Assembly: GCF_037479095.1 (NCBI RefSeq)
Contig: NZ_JBBGZW010000001.1
Location: 1,240,001-1,304,000 of the forward strand
Source: Pantoea nemavictus
GTDB lineage: Bacteria > Pseudomonadota > Gammaproteobacteria > Enterobacterales > Enterobacteriaceae
DNA: 64,000 bases
Direction: 5' to 3'
Shown: positions 30,401-35,091 of the stretch, one piece after another
Layout: the number at the start of each line of letters is the position of its first letter
How positions within the stretch are numbered: the first letter of the stretch is position 1
Notes under the pieces: generated by a model
What the model saw: the letters and a program-made list of their open reading frames with translations, nothing else
What the model was told of the DNA's origin: nothing
Databases searched by the model: none
Program-made: the position numbers and the translations under genes

Positions 30401-30618
30401 AGATCGCTATCGCCATTCGGGCTATAAAAACCATGAATAACAACCACTTCACCAGACTTTGTGGTGACAACTAAATCATTACCATTGCGTGTGAAAGACT
30501 TAATATCAGACTGATTAAGATGCAGCTTCACTACACTAGGAGCGGTTAAATTAACTTGATTTCCACTCAGCTCAGAAGCAATGGTCCCACCTTTGGGGGT
30601 TACTGAGATATTATTCAT
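15496..30618 (-). CDS. Giant BapA-type repeat adhesin, type I secreted (about 5040 residues)
   Basis: Cell-surface adhesin of the BapA/SiiE/LapA kind, expected to act in biofilm formation and attachment. The ATG at 30618 begins MNNISVTPKG. The N terminus (about 1-110) is a BapA prefix-like domain with QSDIKSFTRNGNDLVV; a Gly-rich linker (GSGGGGGN) follows. From about residue 158 come 42 full Ig-like repeats of about 102 residues plus a shorter one, each with DT-APxAA, TND-TPxLSGTAEAGS, DGTTxLGS, WSFT and TDAAGN. Then come a unique domain, two VCBS-like segments (TVTGNLLTNDTS and a second) and a C-terminal type I secretion domain with one RTX-like stretch (GGAYDDTITSGAGADTL). I noticed no Cys. 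The gene is intact and is followed by its exporter genes. Confidence 0.95.
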   Translation of the reverse strand: MNNISVTPKGGTIASELSGNQVNLTAPSVVKLHLNQSDIKSFTRNGNDLVVTTKSGEVVVIHGFYSPNGDSDLVLQDDRGAMWWVEDPGTEGFQYVSIDSTEGLLAENTTNDGTIAAFGIGGAALAGIGALFAGSGGGGGNASPGDNGGNPTNPTNPDTTPPALVSDVVVTDAVGPYQGTISAGGITDDNTPTLSGTAEAGAIIRIYDGNTLIGSVTAGADGSWSFTTPTLTDGQHSLSVTATDAAGNTSAASNPVGFTVDTVAPDAVAGLSVVNNSGATALPITNGGATNDTTPQLSGTAEAGSIITIRDGNTVLGSVTVGSNGAWSFTSPALSQGSHTLSITATDAAGNSSTPTTITFTVDTQAPAAATELSLSDNSGNNSGNVPNGSSTDDNTPTLSGRGEAGAVVSVYDGQTLLGTAVVGANGSWSFTTPTLSNGSHSLTVTLTDAAGNVSPASPAYEVNVQAGIPPATTSFEITDDTGSTLVQLSNGASTHDNTPTLSGLATAGALITLYNGTTVLGSVVAGSDGQWTFTPGTLADGSYALHASVTDTGGNVTQTPTISITIDTVAPAAAGGIQLSDNDGSTLQPIASGGATNTTTPVLSGTAEPGSTVTVRDGSTVLGTATVGSNGTWSFTSPTLTEGNHSLTTTVTDAAGNVGPASSPITFTVDTQAPAGASNVVISDNVGSTTGPITAGGTTDDNTPTLTGNGEANAIVKIYDGTTLIGSVTVGTNGSWSFTTPTLSNGSHSLSVTLTDAAGNVSPASPDVEFTVNAGVPPTTSTLEITDDSGSTLKVLPEGSSTQDTTPTLSGLAAANAVVELYNGTTLLGSTVAGADGQWSFTPAALADGTYAFHAVATDTSGNVTNSGTINITVDTVVPDAASGVALTNDAGSITQPVTSGNAINDATPVLSGSAEAGSTVTILDGTTVLGTVTVGSDGNWSFTTPTLAEGNHSLTTTVTDAAGNVSPATAPIAFSVDTVAPAATSGLVVTDNVGSSTGPLTSGTITDDSTPTLSGTAEAGAVVRVYDGTTLLGSATVGSNGSWSFTPDAALTNGQHSLTTTVTDAAGNVSPSSPVFTLNVDAGVPATNSLLIVSDDSGSTLVELPNNSSTNDTTPILSGQASEGDLITLYNGTTIIGSVVAGTDGQWNFTPAALADGNYAFHATATNPTTGVETDTPTINITIDTVVPTAPADVALTNDAGDPIPAGSSTNDNTPTLSGTGEAGGTVTVSDGTTVLGTTTVGNDGNWSYTTPPLSDGNHSLTSTVTDPAGNTGPASPPVTVTVDTQPPAAAGNVQFSNDDGTPIAAGGTTNDTTPTLSGTAEPGSTVTVSDGTTELGTATTGSDGNWSFTPTDPLSEGQHNLSTTVTDPAGNVGPASSVVIVIVDTTAPAVASDLQLSNDGSGTLVPIADGGTTNDLTPVLSGRAEPGSIVTILDGTSVLGSVAVGNDGNWSFTSPALDPGAHSLTTTVTDAAGNTGAASTPLTFTLDVTTPPAPGGVQLSNDTSGTPVPINSGAATNDATPVLSGTAAEGSTITVSDGGTVLGTVTVGSGGEWSFTTPALNEGNHSLTATVTSPAGNTSAPSTPIVVTVDITPPAAATGLQLSNNDGATPLPIAAGGTTNDTTPALSGTAEAGSIVTVRDGTDIIGSATVGSDGSWSVTPSQPLAAGEHTLTATVTDPAGNVGPTSTPITVNIDTTQPPAAGDVALNNDNGGTPVPITSGGATNDTTPVISGTAAAGSTVTVLDGTTVLGTVTVGSGGTWSFTTPALSEGAHSLTTTVTSPAGNVSDPSTAIAFTVDTQPPATSTGLQLSNDGGTTIAAGGITNDNTPILRGTAEAGSTVTVRDGTTVLGTATADTDGNWSFTPATALGEGAHSLTTTVTDPAGNSSGASTAIAFTVDTTPPAAATDLQLSNDSSGTAVPIDTGGRTNDTTPVLSGSAEAGSVVTVSDNGAVLGSTTVGTDGKWSFTPTTPLDAGGHSLTTTVTDTAGNVGPASPAVTVTIDTEAPPAATDVELNNDQGNTPAPIASGGATNDTTPVLSGNADPDSIVVVRDGTTVLGTVIVGNDGAWSFTTPALSQGEHSLTATVTDAAGNSSAPSTAITFTVDTEAPSAATGLQLSNDSGGTAVPIAVGGSTNDTTPVLSGSAEAGSTVTISDGSNVLGSVVVGSSGNWSFTSTVLGEGPHSLTTTVTDPAGNVSAPSAALNFSIDTTPPAAPDALELSNNNGSTPVGIDGNSTTNDATPLLSGTAEAGSTVTVRDGTQVLGSAIVGSNGQWSFTTPTLGEGGHSLTATVTDPAGNVGPASSAIAFTVDTVAPVAATGLELNNNNGGTPVPIANNGTTNDSTPLLSGTAEANSIVIVSDGTTVLGSAIANAQGDWSFSPTLTDGTHNLSVTVRDAAGNTSPASSAITVTVDTVAPPAATGLTLTNDIGTPVTIPNGGLTNDNTPVLSGSGQAGSIITIADQNGVLGSTTVGAGGTWSFTPQTALADGTHTFSVTASDAAGNVSAPATIGVVIDATPPAVAGNIVASNDEGTSPVAITNGGFTNDNTPFLSGTAEAGSTIIIRDGTEILGSASVGSNGQWSFSSPQLDDGEHSLTTTVVDAAGNAGPASTAIEFTVDTTVPTPATLVVSNDNSGAPVLVPNGASTSDNTPLLSGAAEAGSLVTIYDGNIVIGSTTALGDGSWSFSSPVLTDGSHTLTATVTDEVGNVSAPSASFTVVVDVTPPQPADDLLLQNNNGGTPVTIADGGITNDSTPAISGTAEANAVVRVYDGTTLVGSAIAGSNGAWSITTTALSNATHTLNVSVTDAAGNVSSNASVSLTVDTSTPAQVPSFAVYNDANTTPVQVANEGDTNDNTPVISGTGVAGTTINVYEGPTLLGTTTVGDNGTWSFQTTTLSDGQHSFTVSVTNAAGTTGPEATPITVYIDTSVPDPITLADLTVNDNVGGSTGPLTNGVTTDDNTPTFSGTAEAGSRISIYDGTTLLATVNAVGGNWSYTPGTGLSNGGHSFTFTVTDAAGNVSAVSSPAFTLNIAADLPPATSTLVITDDNGTTPVELSNGANSNDSTPVLTGAAEEGDVITIHDGATVLGSVTVGNTGQWSFTPTLADGTHSIYVTTVNSAGNPGESSPPVNFTIDTGVPLAATNLSAANNNDGITVPIADNGITNDSTPRLAGLAEANGIVTVYDGNTVIGSTVANASGEWTFTAPTLSQGGHVLSVTVTDAAGNVGPRSDVVNLTVDTLAPNASTLVVNNDETGAVVPNGGATNDNTPTLSGTAEVGSVITIYDGTTLLGSVAAGAGGDWNFTTAVLGDGSHALSVRVTDVAGNTSVASSTATVIVDTAAPAAVSGLAAANNNGSSPVAIAAGGTTNDSTPALSGTAEAGSIVKIFDGANQIGSVTAGSNGAWSFTSPTLADGLHTLTVTATDAAGNVSPDASISLTVITAAPTPVTNLLVSDNVGATTGNLSNGASTDDNTPTLSGTATAGNVVIISEGSTVLGSAVAGSNGAWSFTTAALSDGSHPLSVTVRDAAGNTSTATNFTVNVDTVAPANATLLVTNDTNGTTVPNGGSTNDSTPTLSGTAEAGSRVSIYDGTTLLGTATAGSGGAWSFTTDVLTQGAHALSVTVTDAAGNVSGSTAATVNIDTVAPVAITGLAAANNNGSTPVAINAGGSTNDNTPALSGSAEAGSLVIIRDGTAIIGSVTAGSNGSWSFTTPTLADGAHTLNVTATDAAGNVSPNAAFALTIDTVAPSPVTNLVINDNVGTIQGPLANGAVTDDATPTLSGTAEANAIVTIYDGSTVLGSVTAGAGGAWTFTTATLSNGVHPLSVTVKDAAGNTSAATTPVSITVDTVAPTASTLVITNDVTNTTVPSGGATNDTTPTLSGVAEAGSRVTIYDGAAPLGTAIAGSDGSWTFTTGVLTTGPHPLSVTVTDAAGNVSGTTSASVIIDTTPPAAVTNLVAANNNGSTAVTIPNNGVTNDSTPLLTGSGEIGAKISVYDGTTLLGTTTVGSNGTWSFVSTALSNGTHTLNVTATDAAGNVSPTTSTTLSIDTVAPNPVTNLVITDDVGTIQGPLANGASTDDATPTLSGTAEANAIVTVYDGTTVLGSVTAGSTGAWTFTTATLSNGTHPLSVTVTDAAGNTSAASATVSIIVDTVAPAASTLVITNDVSGTVVPSGGATNDTTPTLSGSAEVGSRVSIFDGGTLLGTVTVGSGGTWSFTTATLAQGTHPLSVTVTDAAGNVSGTTTASVTIDTVAPAAVTNLVAANNNGSTAIAIPNNGATNDSTPLLTGNGEVGARISVYDGTTLLGTTTVGSNGSWSFISTPLSNGTHTLNVTATDAAGNVSPNASTTLRVDTVAPAASSLTITDDAGSTPVTLVNGAYTRDTTPVLNGTAEVGAIVTIYDGTTALGSVTVGAGGTWTYTTAALANGAHPLSVTVTDAAGNVSTGNTAVTVNVDTVPPAAVSGLAINDAGTTVTGSGEVGAIVTVRDAGGNALGTATVGTGGTWSVSLSTAQTTGASLSVIQTDRAGNVSTSSPLTGAIRIVAANDVNEVDYTTQTGTLNNGTTSVSHTALLTVGLGNVLQASVLTNGNAYMFNVGPDDTRTVTLNGSISSVGLLTNYSLNLYEQQSNGTWLLINSTTNYLGAVLSLGTLKGANVTYNNLGTGNYAVIVASTVNVSLLPTSTISTVSDITTLAVTVAATVTGNLLTNDTSSLAGTIPNGTAVTAVSGNVVAATGNTVINTTYGTLTIDSHGNYTYALKAGLNIDTLPAADTFTYSVRDASGALTSASLTVNLHNGASATSLLAANSLFADTTSGDHDASGSIYGSSTASHTGTLSITNEHGDITTVHSVGTTAIAGDFGVLSIAANGSYTYALNAGVDGQSLTHKEVFSYTLAANDGTITSQSFTIELHPTITGTAGADTLTGGAYDDTITSGAGADTLVYHLLASADATGGNGHDTWTDFNVAQGDKIDVSNLLIGWNDSTSNINDFVKVDHTSDGNTVLSIDRDGTGTGYSATQLITLEGVNVSLEELLQQPHQNHTV
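17260..20604 (-). repeat. C-terminal trimer zone of adhesin repeats (domains 32-42)
   Basis: Eleven Ig-like repeats of about 304 bases that alternate in a three-domain pattern. Type A has AANNNGST and TNDSTPLLTG, type B has NDNVGTIQGPLANG and TDDATPTLSG, and type C has LVITNDV and VPSGGATNDTTPTLSG. The unit of about 912 bases repeats from domain 32 to 40, then A is followed by a hybrid domain 42 and a truncated domain 43. Confidence 0.8.
20605..27063 (-). repeat. Middle zone of adhesin repeats (domains 11-31)
   Basis: Twenty-one Ig-like repeats averaging about 308 bases. Domains 11-24 are mostly of one type (LQLSNDxxGTxVPI, GGxTNDTTPVLSG, VTVxDGTTVLG). Domains 25-31 are more divergent, and 28-29 return to the type seen in the N-terminal zone. 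Confidence 0.75.
27064..29838 (-). repeat. N-terminal trimer zone of adhesin repeats (domains 2-10)
   Basis: Nine repeats arranged as three trimers (2-4, 5-7, 8-10). The third member of each trimer starts with AG(I/V)P instead of DTxxP, has TLYNGTT or ELYNGTT in place of DGTT, and ends in a variant of HATATDTSGN. The second member has SDN-GxxxGxxxxG and TDDNTPTLSG. Confidence 0.75.
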
Positions 30619-30679
30619 GTTATTGAGATCCCGCGCAGTTCTATAAAAATGCCCGGCATCCGCGGACACCGGCTTTTAC

Positions 30680-30706
30680 AGTGAATAATCAGTGAGATTA
30701 TTCACT
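30680..30706 (-). other. Perfect 11-bp hairpin in the adhesin leader
   Basis: AGTGAATAATC / GATTATTCACT with a five-base loop, 62 bases upstream of the adhesin ATG. One arm overlaps the stop codon of the 59-codon ORF. No T tract follows, so it is not a standard terminator; it may be a stability or regulatory hairpin. Confidence 0.6.
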
Positions 30707-30881
30707 TCTTCTCTGGAGCGACCTCATACAGGCTAATGATGAAATCGCGTTGAGTTTTGTTAAGCCGCCATCCTGATAACGCATTGGTTTTATTTCTTAA
30801 AATCACCACGGGAAAAATAGTTTTATTCTCAATCGGCCGGGCAGTAATTACGTGAAACGCGTGCAGCCCAGGCTTTGACAT
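30702..30881 (-). CDS. Unknown 59-residue protein between the EAL gene and the adhesin
   Basis: The frame starts at an ATG at 30881 preceded by a strong GGGGAAG Shine-Dalgarno sequence at about eight bases, better than the TTG that begins the longest frame. The product begins MSKPGLHAFHVITARPIE and ends in SLYEVAPEKK, is basic, and has no signal peptide or membrane segment. I do not recognise its family. It starts 45 bases after the EAL gene and ends 83 bases before the adhesin, so the three probably share a transcript. A regulatory role linked to the adhesin is only an inference from position. Confidence 0.55.
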   Translation of the reverse strand: MSKPGLHAFHVITARPIENKTIFPVVILRNKTNALSGWRLNKTQRDFIISLYEVAPEKK

Positions 30882-30926
30882 ATTTTTCTTCCCCGAGGGA
30901 TGAAACCAACCCAACTAACATCAGGA

Positions 30927-31616
30927 TTACGCTATAAAATCATTGAGATAGATGCTCTGCCAGAAATAACCCTGCATGCCATAAATTGCTTTACGCGACA
31001 GCAGGTCGACCTGTTGTTGATTTTCAACGCCCTCAACAATCACGCCGTTGCATAATTCGTTGAGGTGGTCGAGCAGAATGTCAAAGGTGCGACCGTCGCC
31101 AAATTGCCAAAAAAAATCTTTGTCAATCTTGACGATTTCAAATATTCCGCTATCGAGCATGTTCAGGTTGGAATAACCCGGACCAAAGTCATCGAGCCAT
31201 AAAGGGGCGGGCGTCACTTTCGCGACACCTTTTAACAGCAGCAGATCGGCGCTATTAAAGCGCGCGGTGAAGAATGCGGATATTTCCAGACGCAGCAGCG
31301 TCAGTTGAGCCAGTTTTTCTTGTATTTCATCATCTTTAAAGATGCTGGCTACGATATCTCTATCAACATTCACACTGACAATCTGATCAAACCCTTTCTG
31401 GTATAGCTGAATAAGTTTTTCGATCTGGTGGAGGAATAACTGCCATTTAATGTCAGCAGAAAGCTGACTGAAGAACCCTGCATCCCTGTTGGGGTTACGC
31501 TTATTATTGATATCTGCGTCATCGGCAAAACGCGTTAACAATTCCCTGGCAATCACCTGACCGGATAAAGCGTAAACCGGCTCCAACATGAAGATAAACT
31601 TCGGTTGATTGCTCAT
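30927..31616 (-). CDS. Compact EAL-domain protein (YdiV-like), likely c-di-GMP phosphodiesterase or sensor
   Basis: A stand-alone EAL domain of 229 residues starting at the ATG at 31616 after AAGGA. Its layout resembles YdiV: a short N terminus, a WQLF-type helix at 58-61, and LDDFGPGYSNL where YdiV has a degenerate LGAGNS. Unlike YdiV, it keeps the residues linked to metal binding and catalysis: E25 in the ELL motif, N83, E111, D142-D143, K163, E195 and the Gln in MQGYFW. It lacks the second Glu of the ExTE motif (Ala114) and the Thr of DDFGTG (Pro146). It lies directly upstream of the adhesin on the same strand, which suggests control of adhesin expression or of local cyclic-di-GMP. Confidence 0.85.
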   Translation of the reverse strand: MSNQPKFIFMLEPVYALSGQVIARELLTRFADDADINNKRNPNRDAGFFSQLSADIKWQLFLHQIEKLIQLYQKGFDQIVSVNVDRDIVASIFKDDEIQEKLAQLTLLRLEISAFFTARFNSADLLLLKGVAKVTPAPLWLDDFGPGYSNLNMLDSGIFEIVKIDKDFFWQFGDGRTFDILLDHLNELCNGVIVEGVENQQQVDLLSRKAIYGMQGYFWQSIYLNDFIA

Positions 31617-32295
31617 TTCATGGTCCTTACTGCAACTGCCTGATAGCGCTAAACTGTCAGGATTTCTCATGTAAGAAGTAAGGGAAACATTGATAAAACT
31701 TAATGCCTTAACTGAAGGTTAACGTACAACTTACACTTTGAAAAATAGATTTCAGTAAACAGTGCTGACAACTTCAATCGTTTAAACCAATCAATAACGT
31801 AAGTAAATTTCTCTAAAGTTCATAAAAACTTCGGATTATTCCTAGAAAAATTTAAGTTAGTACCAGTCTTGACAGATCAAGAAACAACGAAGCATTTGAA
31901 ATAAAACAAAAATAATTAAATCAATATGGGTTGATTTATATTTTTATCCTAAAATGCGAATTCATTCATTTTAAATCAATGATTCCAAAAGGTGCCAAAA
32001 AACGATAATTACAATGGTTACTATTCAACCCTTAATGTTTAAATTTTTATTATACATCCCAATCAATACATAACAGATTGGCTGTCAGATGGTTGATGAA
32101 TCAGTACTTACTGCAGGGTTATTATTGATAATAGCGATGCCAGCCGGCGGGCTTTCTTAGCAAAAATAAGAAGATAGAGAAGAACCTATTAATGACGTTT
32201 TTTGGGTGGGCGGTTATAAATAGGTCAAGAGTGATCATCTTCACAGATTAATTAAATAAGTGGCGATGAAAAAGAAAAAAGGCAGGAATGGTTAA
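31617..32295. promoter_or_regulatory. AT-rich regulatory region upstream of the EAL-adhesin operon
   Basis: Nearly 680 bases without a gene and visibly A/T-rich compared with the flanking genes. It must hold the promoter of the EAL-orf-adhesin transcript, which reads leftwards. An inverted repeat AAATCAA-TATGGG-TTGATTT lies at 31918-31937 and a TATAAT-like word on the minus strand at about 32046. Base composition of this kind often attracts H-NS in enterobacteria. No transposase, tRNA or attachment site was seen. Confidence 0.5.
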
Positions 32296-32321
32296 AACCG
32301 GGCCTCTGGCGAAGCCCGGTT
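32296..32321 (-). terminator. Terminator after speA
   Basis: AACCGGGC / GCCCGGTT with a 10-base loop, followed on the minus strand by TTAACC, 14 bases beyond the speA stop. It separates speA from the island that follows. Confidence 0.7.
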
Positions 32322-32334
32322 AATGAGCAGTTAA

Positions 32335-34314
32335 TTACTCATCTTCAAGATAAGTATAACCGTACAGGCCGCTTTCAAATTCTGACAGGAACTGCGCACG
32401 CAGCTCTTCATCAATATCGGTCTGCTGTGTGACCTGATCGCGGAACAGCGTCATCAGATCGTTCGGATTCAGCTGCACATACTCCAGCATATCCGCCACG
32501 GTATCGCCCTCATCGGACAGCTGCACTTCAACGCTGCCATCCGGGAATGCAAACACATCCACCGCTTCGGTATCACCGAACAGGTTGTGCATATTGCCGA
32601 GGATCTCCTGATAGGCACCGACCATAAAGAAGCCGAGCATCGGTGGATTATCGATGTCGTATTCTGGCATCGGCATGGTGGTGGCAATACCGTCGCCATC
32701 AACGTAGTGATCGATGGTGCCATCGGAGTCACAGGTGATATCCAGCAACACCGCGCGACGCTTAGGCATTTTGTTCAGCCCTTCCAGCGGCAGCACCGGG
32801 AACAGCTGATCGATACCCCACGCATCCGGCATCGACTGGAACAGCGAGAAGTTGACGTAAATCTTATCCGCCATCCGCTCCTGCAGCTCATCAATGATCG
32901 GACGGTGCGCACGGTTGCTGGGATCGAGATGCTGCTGAATATAGTGGCAGATGCTCAGATAGAGCTGCTCCGCCCAGGCGCGCTGACCGAGATCGTAAGT
33001 TCCTGATGAATAACCCGTATGGATATCGAACAGATCCATCTGGCTATCGTGCAGCCATTCACGCAGCGAACGACGCACATCGGGTTCATGCATCTCTTGC
33101 CACGTATCCCACAGGCTCTGGATCGGACGCGGTGAATCGGCATCCGGTGCCACTGGCGTGCTGAATTCGTTTCGTTCCACACCAATGATATTGGACACCA
33201 GCACCGTATGGTGCGCGGTTACCGCACGCCCCGATTCAGTGATCACCGTTGGGTGCTCAAGACCGTTCTCTTCACAGGCGTCGCCAATCGCCCAAATCAC
33301 GTTATTCGCGTACTCGTTCAGGCCATAGTTGACCGAGCAATCGGACTGCGAACGCGTACCTTCATAGTCGACGCCCAAACCGCCGCCGACGTCGAAGCAT
33401 TTGATGTTAACGCCCAGCTTCGCCAGCTCAACATAGAAGCGCGCCGACTCACGTACGCCGGTGGCGATGTCGCGGATGTTGGACATCTGTGAGCCGAGAT
33501 GGAAGTGCAGCAGCTGCAGGCTATCGAGACGACCGGCCTTGCGCATGATGTCGACCAGCTGCAACACCTGCGACGCTGCCAGACCAAACTTGGATTTTTC
33601 GCCACCGCTCGACTGCCACTTGCCTGAACCCTGCGAGGCCAGACGCGCACGAATACCGAGACGCGGCACCACGCTCAACCGCTCAGCTTCTTCCAGCACC
33701 AGGCGCACTTCGGTCATCTTCTCAATCACCAAATAAACTTTGTGACCGAGCTTCTCACCAATCAGCGCCAGACGAATATATTCACGGTCTTTATAGCCGT
33801 TACAGACGATCACCGAGCGGGTTTTACCGGCATGGGCCAGTACCGCCATCAGTTCCGCTTTCGAACCGGCTTCTAAACCTAACGGCTCGCCGGAGTTGAC
33901 CAGCGACTCAATGACACGCTTATGCTGGTTAACCTTGATCGGGTAAACCAGGAAGTAATCGCCTTTATAGCCGTAGGACTCACGCGCACGTTTGAAGGCG
34001 GCGTTAATCGAACGCAGACGATGCTGGAGAATCTGCGGGAAGCAGAACAGCGCAGGCAGACGCTGACCGTCGGCTTCGCGCTCTTTAACCAGTTTTGCCA
34101 GGTCAACGCGCACTTCCGGCTGATCCGGATCGGGACACACGCTGATGTGCCCCAGTTCGTTGACGTCGTAATAGTTATTTCCCCACCAGGCAATATTGTA
34201 GGTACGCAGCATTCTGCTCGCTTCCTGATCGTTCATTGCCACCTCCTGCATGGAGCGGAGTGAACCCTGTTCGCCAGCTGACGAACCCTTGATATTCTTC
34301 ATGTCGTCAGACAT
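32335..34314 (-). CDS. speA: SpeA, biosynthetic arginine decarboxylase
   Basis: PLP-dependent decarboxylation of arginine to agmatine, the first step of the agmatine route to putrescine. The ATG at 34314 gives [10 protein letters not shown] and 659 residues, against 658 in E. coli; a start four codons upstream is less likely. The PLP lysine lies in YPIKVNQHK (about 127), the phosphate-binding Gly-rich loop in [13 protein letters not shown], and the second active-site Cys region in ITCDSDG. The acidic tail ends GYTYLEDE as in E. coli. speB is not adjacent. A short ORF with a strong Shine-Dalgarno sequence lies 213 bases upstream. Confidence 0.98.
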   Translation of the reverse strand: MSDDMKNIKGSSAGEQGSLRSMQEVAMNDQEASRMLRTYNIAWWGNNYYDVNELGHISVCPDPDQPEVRVDLAKLVKEREADGQRLPALFCFPQILQHRLRSINAAFKRARESYGYKGDYFLVYPIKVNQHKRVIESLVNSGEPLGLEAGSKAELMAVLAHAGKTRSVIVCNGYKDREYIRLALIGEKLGHKVYLVIEKMTEVRLVLEEAERLSVVPRLGIRARLASQGSGKWQSSGGEKSKFGLAASQVLQLVDIMRKAGRLDSLQLLHFHLGSQMSNIRDIATGVRESARFYVELAKLGVNIKCFDVGGGLGVDYEGTRSQSDCSVNYGLNEYANNVIWAIGDACEENGLEHPTVITESGRAVTAHHTVLVSNIIGVERNEFSTPVAPDADSPRPIQSLWDTWQEMHEPDVRRSLREWLHDSQMDLFDIHTGYSSGTYDLGQRAWAEQLYLSICHYIQQHLDPSNRAHRPIIDELQERMADKIYVNFSLFQSMPDAWGIDQLFPVLPLEGLNKMPKRRAVLLDITCDSDGTIDHYVDGDGIATTMPMPEYDIDNPPMLGFFMVGAYQEILGNMHNLFGDTEAVDVFAFPDGSVEVQLSDEGDTVADMLEYVQLNPNDLMTLFRDQVTQQTDIDEELRAQFLSEFESGLYGYTYLEDE

Positions 34315-34527
34315 CGCGAACCTCAATTTTCCGTTGAAATATGAAATCGTTACCGCGTTTTGTCATGGTAACGCCAGGTGAAAATTGTCCCATCCTGCTT
34401 ACTGCCCCTTTAAGGTTGCATGACTCTAAGTGTAAAACACCGCGCCGAAGTCGGTGAAATCAGGGCAATAGCCGGAGATTTGCACGTTCATTAGCGAGTG
34501 AAACGCAGTAATAGATGTAGGGATAAT

Positions 34528-34656
34528 TTAACCGATGCTCGTGTCGGGATAATGAACAGAACGTCGACAGGATAAAAGAACAGATGTGGAATGGGAAAGG
34601 AGAGCCAGCGCGCCGACACAGCGCAGTGAACCAATGAGAGAGAAAGAGTGGTTCAT
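34528..34656 (-). CDS. Small 42-residue ORF upstream of speA
   Basis: The minus strand has GGAGGTGAT, almost a full complement of the 16S rRNA 3' end, seven bases before an ATG at 34656. The frame is 42 codons, begins MNHSFSLIGSLRCVGAL and ends DTSIG. It contains a hydrophobic core and two Cys. In E. coli the 43-codon gene yqgB occupies the same place between metK and speA, but I see no convincing residue match to the YqgB sequence as I recall it. It may be a leader peptide for speA or a real small protein. The excellent ribosome site is the main evidence. Confidence 0.5.
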   Translation of the reverse strand: MNHSFSLIGSLRCVGALALLSHSTSVLLSCRRSVHYPDTSIG

Positions 34657-34674
34657 TACTTTAATCACCTCCAT

Positions 34675-35091
34675 CGCCGGCTAACAGCCTGCGAGAAACG
34701 GCTTGGGTGAAAGTCAGAATAAATGACATCTGACGGCGCGACGCACAGTGACGTCATCCTTTACGCTGAAACAGCAGCGGCGTTTTATACAGCCACACGG
34801 GTTAAATTGCAAAATCTTTGTCAGGTAACTGCGTGCGGTGTCAGGAAATTATTCCACTTGCGATGTTGCGGAAAATGCGGGAACGGAAAAAGCACTGGAA
34901 AAGTGCTCACTGAGTAACCTAGAATAGCCGTCCAGATGGTTTTCCATCTAAACTGATTAACATCCAGGCGGTGTCTGTCTGGCGCATTAAAACTTCTTAC
35001 TGCTCGTGGCTTTGCCTGAAGGGGCGTTAAGTCGATTTCATCATTAACGCTATGCAGTCGTATTCAAACCATTGTTAAGGTAAAGAACAGA
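34675..35091 (+). promoter_or_regulatory. Divergent speA/metK upstream region
   Basis: About 400 bases between the small ORF and metK, carrying the metK promoter and leader. A candidate MetJ operator is listed separately. A 64-codon open frame at 34723-34917 lacks a ribosome site and coding character. Confidence 0.45.
34926..34949 (+). promoter_or_regulatory. Candidate MetJ operator upstream of metK
   Basis: Three consecutive 8-base words, AGCCGTCC, AGATGGTT and TTCCATCT, resemble the met box AGACGTCT (6, 5 and 4 matches of 8), and AGATGG/CCATCT forms an inverted repeat. metK is a known MetJ target in E. coli. Confidence 0.4.

Noticed and set aside
15496..30618. Possible frameshift or split of the giant ORF
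   Set aside because: The frame stays open through all repeats and ends with an intact type I secretion domain; there is no internal stop.
31617..32295. Prophage or integrase attachment site in the AT-rich gap
   Set aside because: There is no integrase, tRNA end or direct repeat flanking the island that I could find by eye.
34723..34917. 64-codon plus-strand frame upstream of metK
   Set aside because: There is no convincing ribosome site, the residue composition is not protein-like, and it covers the metK leader and the small ORF's upstream region.
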